Source: Knoellia subterranea KCTC 19937
GTDB lineage: Bacteria > Actinomycetota > Actinomycetes > Actinomycetales > Dermatophilaceae
Assembly (NCBI RefSeq): GCF_000768685.1
Contig: NZ_AVPK01000006.1
Coordinates: forward strand, 124,001-188,000
Direction of reading: 5' to 3'
DNA length: 64,000 nt
The position numbers and the translations under genes were made by a program. The notes under the pieces are model-generated. The model ran no database searches. It was given only the letters and a program-made list of their open reading frames with translations, and had not been told where the DNA came from. Shown in pieces: positions 7,288-14,794 of this stretch. Within the stretch, counting starts at the first letter, position 1. Every line of letters begins with the position of its first letter.

Positions 7288-9159
7288 TCAGAACGCGGAC
7301 TCGGGCACGTCCATGAGCTCGTTGTCCGTGGCCTCGGCCATCGCGCGCTCGGCGGCGAGACGGGGGAGGACCTGGCGGGCGTAGAACTGCGCCGCCGCGA
7401 CCTTGCCGGTGTAGAAGTCCTTGTCCTTCTCCGACACCGAACCCTCGAGGGCGGTGAGGGCGATGTCGGCCTGGCGCAGGAGCAGCCAGCCGACGACGAG
7501 GTCACCGGCGCCGAGGAGGAGGCGGGTCGTGTTCTGGCCAACCTTGTAGAGGTTGGTGACGTCCCCACCCTGGCGCGGGTCGGACTTCATGAGCTCGCCG
7601 ACCATGTAGCCGAGGATGCCCTGGACGTTCTCGAGGGCCTCGCCGAGGAGCTCGCGCTCGCGGTCGATCTTGCCCTCGTGCGCGCCGAGGTCCTTGGCGA
7701 ACTCCTGGATCTGCATGGCGATCGTGGTCAGGGCCTGGGCCTTGTCCTTGATGATCTTGCGGAAGAAGAAGTCGAGGCCCTGGATCGCGGTCGTGCCCTC
7801 GTAGAGGGTGTCGATCTTGGCGTCACGGACGTACTGCTCGATCGGGTAGTCCTGGAGGAAGCCCGAGCCACCGAACGTCTGGAGCGACTCGGTGCCGAGG
7901 AGCACCCAGGCGCGCTCGGAGCCGAGGCCCTTGACGATCGGGAGGAGCAGGTCGTTGACGCGGTTCGCGAGTTCGGCGGGCGAACCCTGCTCGAGCTCCT
8001 CCTTGCCGGACTCGAGCTGGGCAGCGTCGACGACGTCCTGCTGCGAGGCGGTGTAGAGGACGAGCGAACGCAGACCCTCGGCGTAGGCCTTCTGCAGCAT
8101 GAGGCTGCGGCGCACGTCGGGGTGGTGCGTGATCGTCACGCGCGGCGCGGCCTTGTCGGTCTGCTGCGTGAGGTCGGCGCCCTGGACGCGCTCCTTGGCG
8201 TACTCGAGCGCGTTGAGGTAGCCGGTCGAGAGGGTCGCGATGGCCTTGGTGCCGACAAGCATGCGGGCGTTCTCGATGACGCGGAACATCTGGGCGATGC
8301 CGTCGTGCACGTCGCCGAAAAGCGTTCCCGTGGCGGGCTTCTCGCCACCGAAGGTGAGCTCGCAGGTCGTCGAGACCTTGAGGCCCATCTTCTTCTCGAC
8401 GTTGGTGACGTAGACGCCGTTGCGCTCACCGAGCTCACCGGTCTCGAGGTCGACGTCGTACTTCGTGAGGATGAAGAGCGACAGGCCCTTGGTGCCGGGG
8501 CCAGCGCCCTCGGGGCGGGCGAGGACGAAGTGGACGACGTTGTCGACCATGTCGGACTCGGCGCTCGTGATGAAGCGCTTCACGCCGGTGATGTCCCAGG
8601 TGCCGTCTTCGTTCTGCGTCGCCTTGGTGCGGCCGGCGCCGACGTCCGAACCCGCGTCGGGCTCGGTGAGGACCATGGTGCAGTGCCAGTCCTTCTCGAT
8701 GATCCAGCGCGCGAGCTTCTTCTGGTCCTCGGTGCCGAGGATGTGGAGGAGCCGGGCGAAGGAGTAGGAGGCGTTGAACATCGCCAGGGCCGGGTTGGCG
8801 CCGAGGACGAGCTCGTTCATGGCCCACTTGAGGCTGGGCGGGGAGACCGTGCCGTCGAGCTCGCGCGGGACGTCGATGTTCCAGAAGCCGCTCTCGCGGT
8901 AGGCCGCGAAGGACTTCTTGAACGAGTCCGGCATCGTGACGACCTGGGTCTCCGGGTCGTACTTCGGCGGGTTGCGGTCGGCGTCCTGGAAGGACTCGGC
9001 GATCTCGTTCTCGGCGAGACGCGCCATCTCCTTGAGCATTTCGCGCGCGGTGTCGGAGTCGACGTCCGCGTAGGGGCCCTGGCCCAGGACGTCGTTGCGG
9101 CCGAGCACCTCGAAGAGGTTGAACTCGATGTCGCGCAGGTTGCTCTTGTAGTGGCCCAT
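7288..9159 (-). CDS. Acyl-CoA dehydrogenase (large FadE type)
   Basis: A 623-residue FAD-dependent acyl-CoA dehydrogenase, longer than the 380-residue classical enzymes because of an N-terminal extension and an added C-terminal domain, as in FadE/DmdC-like members. It catalyses the first step of beta-oxidation and passes electrons to electron-transfer flavoprotein. Visible motifs: [19 protein letters not shown] (substrate/FAD loop), [10 protein letters not shown], and [16 protein letters not shown], where the Glu of YEGT is the usual catalytic base. ATG 9159 has AGGAG upstream and gives the conserved start [20 protein letters not shown] palindrome at 9269-9286 is a likely operator and is shared with the etfD promoter. 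Confidence 0.93.
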   Translation of the reverse strand: MGHYKSNLRDIEFNLFEVLGRNDVLGQGPYADVDSDTAREMLKEMARLAENEIAESFQDADRNPPKYDPETQVVTMPDSFKKSFAAYRESGFWNIDVPRELDGTVSPPSLKWAMNELVLGANPALAMFNASYSFARLLHILGTEDQKKLARWIIEKDWHCTMVLTEPDAGSDVGAGRTKATQNEDGTWDITGVKRFITSAESDMVDNVVHFVLARPEGAGPGTKGLSLFILTKYDVDLETGELGERNGVYVTNVEKKMGLKVSTTCELTFGGEKPATGTLFGDVHDGIAQMFRVIENARMLVGTKAIATLSTGYLNALEYAKERVQGADLTQQTDKAAPRVTITHHPDVRRSLMLQKAYAEGLRSLVLYTASQQDVVDAAQLESGKEELEQGSPAELANRVNDLLLPIVKGLGSERAWVLLGTESLQTFGGSGFLQDYPIEQYVRDAKIDTLYEGTTAIQGLDFFFRKIIKDKAQALTTIAMQIQEFAKDLGAHEGKIDRERELLGEALENVQGILGYMVGELMKSDPRQGGDVTNLYKVGQNTTRLLLGAGDLVVGWLLLRQADIALTALEGSVSEKDKDFYTGKVAAAQFYARQVLPRLAAERAMAEATDNELMDVPESAF

Positions 9160-9268
9160 GGCCGGTTGCTCCTCAGGTTGCGGGGCTGGGCAGGGTGAAG
9201 CCCAGAGGTCCTTCGACCATGGTGCTACCGGCGAGTAGGGCCGGGCAAGGCGGTCCGGGGGTTTTGTG

Positions 9269-9286
9269 ACTAAGCGCACGCTTAGT
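9269..9286. promoter_or_regulatory. Perfect 18-bp palindrome upstream of acyl-CoA dehydrogenase
   Basis: ACTAAGCGCACGCTTAGT, about 110 nt upstream of the start. A 14/16 match (CTAAGCGCTCGCATAG) lies at 37404-37419 just upstream of etfD. It has the form of a TetR/FadR-type operator; the regulator is not in this window. Confidence 0.6.
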
Positions 9287-9311
9287 GGCGCCGGTCACGC
9301 TCGGCGGGCGG

Positions 9312-9345
9312 ACGGCATACGAACGAAAATGCCTGTGTATGCCGT
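9312..9345. repeat. Inverted pair of the GTATGCCG word
   Basis: ACGGCATAC (9312-9320) and GTATGCCGT (9337-9345) with a 16-nt spacer, in the divergent promoter region between the acyl-CoA dehydrogenase and the DUF6584-like gene. Confidence 0.5.
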
Positions 9346-9393
9346 GTGTGCCGGTCCCCGGGACCGGTGCACACGTGTGGTTCGCTGGATTTC

Positions 9394-9948
9394 ATGCCTG
9401 AGCAGTCCCCCGAGAGCACCCCCGTCGCCGAGGCGACCACTGCCATCGACAACCAGCAACTCTGGGTCGCCCGTGACGTCCTGGCCGCCCACGTGCGTGA
9501 GGAGCGGGACGTCGAGGCGTTGCGTCTGCTCGGCGAGGTGCACCACGGGATGGGCGACCTGCCGGCGGCGGGCGCCGCGTGGTTCGGTGCCGGCGTGAAG
9601 GGGCCGGAGGTCGAGGCGGCGGTGGAGGCCTGGCGGGCCGCGCACGCGGATGACTTCGGTGCGATGTGGCGTTCGTTGCCGCGGTCGGTTCGTCAGGAGC
9701 CGCGCTCCAAGAAGGTCGAGGCGCTGCGGGCCAAGGCACTCGAGGCGCGCGATGCGTCGGATGCGGCGGCGTCGAAGGCTGGGTCTGGTGCGGCGGTCGT
9801 CGCGGCGTCGGGTTCGGCGGCGGGTTCTTCGTCGTCAGGTGGGTTCGACGCGGCTCAGCTCATCGCGTGGATCATCGCCGCGTTCGTCGTGGTGTGCGCG
9901 ATCGTCGGGCTCGTGCAGATCCTGCGCTGGATGGTCCCTGGCGGCTGA
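9394..9948 (+). CDS. DUF6584-like protein with C-terminal membrane anchor
   Basis: A 184-residue protein. The N-terminal part (about residues 20-95) is helical and TPR-like, with ALRLLGEVHHGMGDLPAAGAAWF, which resembles DUF6584 proteins of unknown function. A Ser/Ala/Gly-rich linker (about 125-150) leads to one transmembrane helix near the C-terminus (LIAWIIAAFVVVCAIVGLV), so the soluble part probably faces the cytoplasm. ATG 9394 gives a start at the conserved region; upstream in-frame codons would add an unrelated sequence. No operon partner is visible, and 9949-10092 holds nothing I can name. Confidence 0.75.
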   Translation: MPEQSPESTPVAEATTAIDNQQLWVARDVLAAHVREERDVEALRLLGEVHHGMGDLPAAGAAWFGAGVKGPEVEAAVEAWRAAHADDFGAMWRSLPRSVRQEPRSKKVEALRAKALEARDASDAAASKAGSGAAVVAASGSAAGSSSSGGFDAAQLIAWIIAAFVVVCAIVGLVQILRWMVPGG

Positions 9949-10092
9949 GCCGCTGTCTCCTGGGGGCTTCGTGGCGACGATGACCGGGCTGTGGGTGGCT
10001 GTTCGCCTACCGCGGAACGATCAGCTCGCCTCTGTGATGGGCCATCGCCCGTGTGATGCGGTCGCTAGCCAGCCGAGCTGATAGTCCGCCGG

Positions 10093-10485
10093 TCAGGTCG
10101 TCTTCTCGTTGAGAGGCTTGCCGTCCACCGCGCAGCCAGCTGCTGCCAGCAAGGCGGCCGAGGCGTCGTCGTAGGGGAAGACGAAGCCTCGTTCAGGGAT
10201 GACCGTGAACCGGATCTCGTGATCGGCCGAGCCCACGGTGACGACGTGGAAACGGTCGCCGTTGCCGAAGGAGCGCTCGTCGACATCTGCCGCGAGGGCT
10301 TCGGCGTCAGTGATGTCGTAGCCGGCCTTGCCCAGGCAGGAGTCCAGCGTCGACCCGTCGGCCAGGGCAGTGCCGCGGACTGCAGCGACGGAGTCCTCTG
10401 CGTCCTCGATGGCCCCACCCGAACATCCGGTAATCAGAATGGCCACGGCAGCTCCGACTGCGACAAACGTGTCGTTGCGACGCAT
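10093..10485 (-). CDS. Putative lipoprotein
   Basis: A 130-residue secreted lipoprotein: charged start MRRN, hydrophobic stretch and lipobox (AAVAILITGC), giving lipidation at Cys about 20. The mature part has two more cysteines (SCLGKAGYDI and AAAGCAVDG) that could form a disulphide. No family is recognised. ATG 10485 is used because it begins the signal peptide; AGGAGG lies 11 nt upstream, and a second ATG at 10512 is possible. It lies just outside the left end of the inserted island. Confidence 0.7.
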   Translation of the reverse strand: MRRNDTFVAVGAAVAILITGCSGGAIEDAEDSVAAVRGTALADGSTLDSCLGKAGYDITDAEALAADVDERSFGNGDRFHVVTVGSADHEIRFTVIPERGFVFPYDDASAALLAAAGCAVDGKPLNEKTT

Positions 10486-10580
10486 CAGTCGCCCGCCCTC
10501 CTGAATGCGCATCGCCTTCTGCGACGCCCCACTGCATTCAATCCCACTGCCGCGGAACTCGTGTGGTCAATCATCAGGCT

Positions 10581-10625
10581 GTGGAGCCGGTGACGGGAAT
10601 CGAACCCGCGTGTCCAGCTTGGGAA
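10581..10625 (-). repeat. Left attachment repeat (partial tRNA-Gly copy)
   Basis: 45-bp exact copy of 13612-13656, covering the CCA end, acceptor 3' strand, T arm, variable region and half of the anticodon arm. The sequence diverges exactly inside the anticodon arm, so it is not a functional tRNA. Confidence 0.85.
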
Positions 10626-11124
10626 TCTCACGAACCCCCGCACGAACACGCTTGCCGAGCACAATCGGCTGCCCGCCACTGCCCCTGACAGACCCCCACG
10701 TACCGCCACTCATGGTCCGCTAGTGGCCCACTGGCACCATGCGAGCAGCACCCTTGCGTCGAGGAGGGCCTGGCGATGACTCGCGGATCGCAGCGTCCCT
10801 TGGCTGTTACCTCGGCCACAACCTCATACGGCTAGAGCGCCTGAACCTGGCACCGCCGTCCATTCAACCGCTCGGCGAGTGGGCCAATGGTTCTCACACT
10901 CTGACCGATCACTACGCTCTCGCATCCGGGTGTCACAGACAGCGACAGGAGCTCGAGGATGTCGCGTGCGCGATCACCTAGGGGAGACATCGGTAGCGAT
11001 GGAAGCAGAAGTGCCACCTCGCTAAGGCGGTCGCCGTCCGGCACGGGGGCAACCTCGCCCTCCAAGCGAAGAAGGGGATGGATGGGCCTTCATCGCCAGG
11101 CATAAAGGCGTCGCCTCGCGTAAC
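10626..11124. other. Left part of island without a recognisable gene
   Basis: About 500 bp between the left repeat and the DUF262 promoter. Short frames exist on both strands (for example 10832-11065 on the minus strand) but none resembles a known protein or has a convincing start. It may be decayed integrase or regulatory DNA; I cannot tell. Confidence 0.4.
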
Positions 11125-11134
11125 GTGACGTCAC
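11125..11134. promoter_or_regulatory. Palindrome upstream of DUF262 gene
   Basis: GTGACGTCAC, a perfect 10-bp palindrome 37 nt upstream of the DUF262 start. It could be an operator; no regulator gene is visible in the island. Confidence 0.35.
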
Positions 11135-11170
11135 AACAGGAGAGTTGATTTTGGACCTAGGAGGGGCGAA

Positions 11171-12319
11171 GTGACTGAGGGCATCACTGACGTTGAGGAC
11201 GACCAGTTGGACGATGATCCGACGGCGGAGCAGGCCGAGCCGCTCGATCTCTCGAAAAGCGATCGAAAGCTGGTCACACAGCCATACGACTTCCCGGTCC
11301 ACAGCCTTAGCTCGGACATCGAATCTGGTCGTATTGCCCTGTCGATCGAGTATCAGCGCCAGTATGTCTGGGATGCGGGGAAGGCCAGTCGGCTTATCGA
11401 ATCACTCCTCCTCAACGTTCCCATCCCAGTCTGCTACTTCGCAGAAGTTGAGGACGGCGGCTATGAGGTAATTGACGGTCTCCAGCGACTTACCGCAATC
11501 AAGAGATTCCTAGAGAATGAGAGCCGTCTGTCCAACTTGTCAGTTCTGTCGGAACTTAATGGGAAGAATTTCAAGGAGCTCGACGCCCGTGACCAGAGGC
11601 GCCTTCAGAATAGGACTATTCGCTGTATAGTTATCACTGAAGAAAGCGACCCGGATATCAAGTTCGATGTTTTCGAACGTCTCAATACTGGCGCCGCGGT
11701 CCTTAATGCTCAGGAATTGCGCAACTCCGTTTATCGGGGCGCGTTCAACGACTCGCTTAAGGAATTGGCGAAGGACAATGACATCCGTTCCGCCTTGGGG
11801 GTCTCACGCAATACTCGAATGCTTGTCGAAGAGATCGCCTTGCGGTTTTTCGCGCTGGTGGATGGTTTGCCAGACTATGCACCACCGCTTAGGCAATTCC
11901 TGAACACATACATGCGGACCCGGCGAAACAAGGCTCTCACGCCAGATGAGGTCCAGAAGTTCAGGGGGATCCTGCACCTTGCCAACGAGGCGTTTGGCGG
12001 TACGCCCTTCCGGAGTCCCAGCTCCAAGAACCCTGTCAACAAGGCCCTGTTTGACGCCATCATGCTTCCGCTGGCTTTTGTCAAAGACCCTGATCAACTG
12101 CGCGAGGTGGAAATGTCATCTTACCTTAGCGCTCTGCTCGTGGACGACGCATTTTCTTCTTCTATCGGGCGTGCAACCGCCGACAAGCAACGGATGTACG
12201 GGCGCATCCGTTCTGTGGCCGCGATGCTTGAGGCAGTCGACGTGGAACTAACTCTGCCGATCGCGATCGTTGCTGATTCTGAGAGTGGGGATGAGGTCGG
12301 CCATGCCGGCACGGACTGA
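11171..12319 (+). CDS. DUF262 (GmrSD N-terminal-like) protein
   Basis: A 382-residue protein with the ParB-like DUF262 fold found in GmrSD-type restriction enzymes and many defence islands. Diagnostic motifs: DGLQR at residues 102-106 (the D-G-Q-Q-R nucleotide-binding/hydrolysis motif with Leu in place of one Gln), and FERLNTGAAVLNAQELRN (about 168-185). No DUF1524 HNH domain follows, so nuclease activity would have to come from a partner, probably the HEPN protein encoded next. GTG 11171 has AGGAGG six bases upstream. Codon use is more AT-rich than in neighbours, consistent with acquisition. The defence role is inferred. Confidence 0.88.
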   Translation: MTEGITDVEDDQLDDDPTAEQAEPLDLSKSDRKLVTQPYDFPVHSLSSDIESGRIALSIEYQRQYVWDAGKASRLIESLLLNVPIPVCYFAEVEDGGYEVIDGLQRLTAIKRFLENESRLSNLSVLSELNGKNFKELDARDQRRLQNRTIRCIVITEESDPDIKFDVFERLNTGAAVLNAQELRNSVYRGAFNDSLKELAKDNDIRSALGVSRNTRMLVEEIALRFFALVDGLPDYAPPLRQFLNTYMRTRRNKALTPDEVQKFRGILHLANEAFGGTPFRSPSSKNPVNKALFDAIMLPLAFVKDPDQLREVEMSSYLSALLVDDAFSSSIGRATADKQRMYGRIRSVAAMLEAVDVELTLPIAIVADSESGDEVGHAGTD

Positions 12320-13001
12320 TTCTCTGTCGGAACTTGATGCGGGAATTGATGAGTGTAGACTTCTAATTCACTTGCAAGGTGAGAGTGCAACCCCTGGTCA
12401 GGTCAACGCACTGAATCGAGCCGCTGTGGTCTTGCTCGTCAGTCACTTTGAAGGGTATCTTCAGGGATTGGCGCGAGAATTCGTCGACTCCATAAGCACT
12501 GGTGCAATAGAGTCACGGCTTCTGCCTATCAAGCTTCGTGAACTGCACACGCTGCCCGCCTTGCAGGAAGTAGTGTCATCGCAGGACGAGGCACAGCGCA
12601 AGGCTCTGCTCAGAAAGTTGGATGTGCAGGCTTCCCTTTGGAATGACCGCGCTAAGCCCCCGGCGGGAACGCTGAAAAGCGATCGCCTTAGTCGTCTGGT
12701 GACAAATGCAAAGGCGCACGTAATCGACGATCTTTTCGCCCATATGGGTGATCCTCGAAGTGTCTGCGCTGGCGACTTGGACGTTCCCGGTGATGAAGAA
12801 GAGATCAGTACAGTCAGTATCGAGAACTTTTTAACTGATGTGGTTGGTTGCAGAAACGCGATCGCGCACGGCGATCGGGAGCGGAAGCCAACCACGCAGG
12901 ATGTCGAGAATTATGCGCGAACGATTTGGGTTCTCGCAGAGCGCCTCGAGCGCAAGATGCGCGCCTGTATCGACGAAATATGCTCACCCGCGAGCTTGTA
13001 G
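12303..13001 (+). CDS. HEPN-domain putative RNase
   Basis: A 232-residue protein overlapping the DUF262 gene by 17 nt, so probably co-translated. RNAIAH at residues 184-189 is the R-x4-H motif of HEPN ribonucleases. The N-terminal NRAAVVLLVSHFEGYLQGL (about 38-56) resembles the RiboL-PSP/MAE_28990-type HEPN families. HEPN proteins in such pairs are usually RNA-cutting toxins restrained by a partner until infection. ATG 12303 was chosen over an upstream in-frame start because it gives the conserved length and lies at the overlap. A terminator follows at 13057. Target RNA and trigger are unknown. Confidence 0.82.
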   Translation: MPARTDSLSELDAGIDECRLLIHLQGESATPGQVNALNRAAVVLLVSHFEGYLQGLAREFVDSISTGAIESRLLPIKLRELHTLPALQEVVSSQDEAQRKALLRKLDVQASLWNDRAKPPAGTLKSDRLSRLVTNAKAHVIDDLFAHMGDPRSVCAGDLDVPGDEEEISTVSIENFLTDVVGCRNAIAHGDRERKPTTQDVENYARTIWVLAERLERKMRACIDEICSPASL

Positions 13002-13056
13002 GACTCTAGAAGCCAGTGAGGCCGAGGACGGCGCGGCAAGCGCCGACCGCAGGCCG

Positions 13057-13077
13057 GGCGCCGACGCAGTCGGCGCC
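13057..13077. terminator. GC-rich hairpin after the HEPN gene
   Basis: GGCGCCGAC (13057-13065) and GTCGGCGCC (13069-13077) with a 3-nt loop, between the convergent HEPN and unknown genes. Confidence 0.6.
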
Positions 13078-13092
13078 TTGATCTAACAGAGG

Positions 13093-13566
13093 TCAATTCG
13101 GCAGTAGGCCAGTTCTCCGACCTGCTGATGACGTGCGTACGGCGGATGCATACTCCGTCATGGCGTCTCGAAGGTCAGCCAGGCGCTCGGGGGCGACGGC
13201 GGGGAGGCCTTCGGTGTAACGGGAGCAAATGAGTTTCCGCTTAAGGGTGTCACCTTCGAGAAGGCTGGTCGCGCCGTCGGCAACGTTGTCGACATACGCG
13301 AGTCGGCGACGCACGAAGTCGCTGTGCACCTCGAAAGTCGCCAGGTACTCAACGTTGAGCATGGGTCCGCCGTCCATTGTCGTCGGCGCGAGCAATCGCC
13401 ATGCGTGCTCGCTGTACTGCGAGGCGCCATCGACGGGCGTATCGCGGTGGAGTGCCAGGCTTGTCCGCATCAGCAAGTGTTTGATGGGCAAGTGGTAGTC
13501 GGTCAGCCCCGCCAAAGGCCCTATTGCACGCCTGTTGCACGGCCAAGCGTGTAGGAGGTTGCGCAT
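13093..13566 (-). CDS. Hypothetical protein at the right end of the island
   Basis: A 157-residue frame that I do not recognise. It has no signal peptide, membrane helix or known catalytic motif; composition is mixed, with an Arg-rich C-terminus. In-frame stop TAG lies just upstream of ATG 13566, so the start is constrained, but the ribosome-binding site is weak. It occupies the place beside the tRNA where an integrase normally sits, yet shows no R..H-x-x-R..Y pattern of tyrosine recombinases. It could be a real cargo gene or a degenerate remnant. Confidence 0.45.
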   Translation of the reverse strand: MRNLLHAWPCNRRAIGPLAGLTDYHLPIKHLLMRTSLALHRDTPVDGASQYSEHAWRLLAPTTMDGGPMLNVEYLATFEVHSDFVRRRLAYVDNVADGATSLLEGDTLKRKLICSRYTEGLPAVAPERLADLRDAMTEYASAVRTSSAGRRTGLLPN

Positions 13567-13611
13567 CGTCCCCTAGCGCGGCGGGTTAAGCCTGTGACCT
13601 GCGGAAACGTG

Positions 13612-13656
13612 GTGGAGCCGGTGACGGGAATCGAACCCGCGTGTCCAGCTTGGGAA
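13612..13656 (-). repeat. Right attachment repeat inside tRNA-Gly
   Basis: The 45-bp segment shared exactly with 10581-10625; it begins at the tRNA CCA end and stops in the anticodon arm, the usual crossover region for tRNA-integrating elements. Confidence 0.85.
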
Positions 13657-13686
13657 GCTGGCGCTCTACCATTGAGCTACACCGGC
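13613..13686 (-). tRNA. tRNA-Gly (anticodon CCC)
   Basis: Complete cloverleaf on the minus strand: acceptor GCCGGTG pairing with CACCGGC, D arm, anticodon stem CCAGC/GCTGG with loop TTCCCAA (anticodon CCC), T arm GCGGGTTCGATTCCCGT, and an encoded CCA at 13613-13615. It is the integration site of the island on its 3' side and stays intact. Confidence 0.95.
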
Positions 13687-13719
13687 AAGCGCCCCCACGA
13701 GAGAGGCGCGGACGTGAGT

Positions 13720-14733
13720 TTAACCCACCGCCCCGCCCGTGTCGGAGCCTGCACCTCCAGCCGCACCGGTCGCCGCCGCGTCGAACCGCTCGGCCCACGA
13801 CGCCATCGTCTCGCGCACACCCGGGCTCGCGTCCTCGATCGTGAACGGTGCCTCGACGAGCCCCATCCCGAGCAGCAGGAACCCGACATCACGCGACTCC
13901 GCTGACACACGGCAGCGCCCATCCCCCAGATCCTCGACGGTCGTCCATCGCCCGATCCGCTTCTCGACGTCGGCCACCGGCGCGTGCACGACAGTGACGA
14001 GTCGGTGCGCATCGTTGCGGCCTTGCAGGCCGGCTTTCACGTATGCCGCGGCGTCGCCTCCCGGGATCGCTCGTCTCCGGAAGAGGGACTTCGTTCCGAG
14101 TGGCTCGGTCAGTCGGTCGAGGCGGAAGGATCGCCAGTCCGCGCGCTCGAGGTCGAACGCCAGCAGGTACCAACGCCGCCCAACAGTCACCAGCTGGTGG
14201 GGTTCGACGTGGCGGCGCACCTCTGCACCTGCACCCGATCCGCCACGAGCGGTGTAGGAGAACCGAATTCGCTCCGAGTCCCGGATCGCCTGCGCGATCG
14301 CACCGAGCACCGACGCCTCGACCTCGGGTGCCGTGGCAAACGGCGAGTCCACCGTGACAGCGCGCAGCGACTCGGCCCGACGCCGGAGCCGGGTCGGCAG
14401 CACCTGCACGACCTTCGACAGCGCGGACAGCGTCGAGTCCGCCAGAGCACCTGACTGCGCCGACGCCGTCTGCCCCAGGGCCACGACCATCGCGATCGCC
14501 TCGTCCTCGTCGACGACGAGCGGAGGCATCGACCCGCCGGCGCCCAACTGATACCCACCATCGACCCCGCGTGACGACGACACCGGATAGCCCAGCTCGC
14601 GCAACCGCTCGACGTCACGGCGCAGCGTCCGCTCCGACACCTCGAGTCGCGAGGCCAACTCACCACCCGGCCAGAACCGGTGCGTCTGGAGCAACGACAA
14701 CAACCGCAGCGTCCGGGAACTCGTGTTTGCCAT
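13720..14733 (-). CDS. WYL-domain transcriptional regulator (YafY type)
   Basis: A 337-residue regulator: N-terminal winged helix HTH_11 (residues about 8-60, with GGELASRLEVSERTLRRDVERL), then a WYL ligand-sensing domain (about 140-220, with VGRRWYLLAFDLERADWRSFRLDRL) and a WCX-type C-terminal extension. Such proteins repress or activate adjacent genes in response to small ligands. It diverges from the MFS exporter at 14795, which it probably controls through the inverted repeat at 14756-14772. The gene starts just inside the chromosome next to tRNA-Gly. Confidence 0.9.
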   Translation of the reverse strand: MANTSSRTLRLLSLLQTHRFWPGGELASRLEVSERTLRRDVERLRELGYPVSSSRGVDGGYQLGAGGSMPPLVVDEDEAIAMVVALGQTASAQSGALADSTLSALSKVVQVLPTRLRRRAESLRAVTVDSPFATAPEVEASVLGAIAQAIRDSERIRFSYTARGGSGAGAEVRRHVEPHQLVTVGRRWYLLAFDLERADWRSFRLDRLTEPLGTKSLFRRRAIPGGDAAAYVKAGLQGRNDAHRLVTVVHAPVADVEKRIGRWTTVEDLGDGRCRVSAESRDVGFLLLGMGLVEAPFTIEDASPGVRETMASWAERFDAAATGAAGGAGSDTGGAVG

Positions 14734-14755
14734 GACTCAAGACTCCCAAACACAG

Positions 14756-14788
14756 CGGTCAGAAAGTGACCGGAATGCCTTCTAGCGT
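14756..14788 (+). promoter_or_regulatory. Operator and leaderless promoter of MFS gene
   Basis: CGGTCAGAAAGTGACCG (14756-14772) is a perfect 6-5-6 inverted repeat sitting where the -35 box would be. TAGCGT (14783-14788) follows, with 6 nt to ATG 14795. Position suggests binding by the divergent WYL regulator. Confidence 0.55.
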
Positions 14789-14794
14789 CGAATC

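Larger units (their letters stand above)
10581..13656. mobile_element. ~3 kb island inserted at tRNA-Gly(CCC)
   Basis: A 45-bp sequence identical to the 3' half of tRNA-Gly(CCC) occurs at 10581-10625 and again within the intact tRNA at 13612-13656. This is the signature of site-specific integration into a tRNA 3' end. DNA between the copies is visibly richer in A/T than its surroundings and contains none of the GTATGCCG words common elsewhere. Cargo: DUF262 gene, HEPN gene and an unknown gene. No integrase or excisionase is recognisable, so it is a remnant or is mobilised in trans. Confidence 0.8.

Noticed and set aside
7282-9198. Long open frame on the plus strand (638 codons) opposite the acyl-CoA dehydrogenase
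   Set aside because: Its peptide is dominated by Leu/Glu/Val/Arg from reading GC-rich codons backwards and has no family motifs, while the minus strand has all acyl-CoA dehydrogenase motifs.
10581-10650. A second tRNA-Gly gene
   Set aside because: Only the 3' half is present; the sequence departs from the tRNA in the anticodon arm, so it is an attachment-site duplicate.
13093-13566. Tyrosine recombinase fragment
   Set aside because: No catalytic Arg, H-x-x-R or C-terminal Tyr context can be found in the frame.
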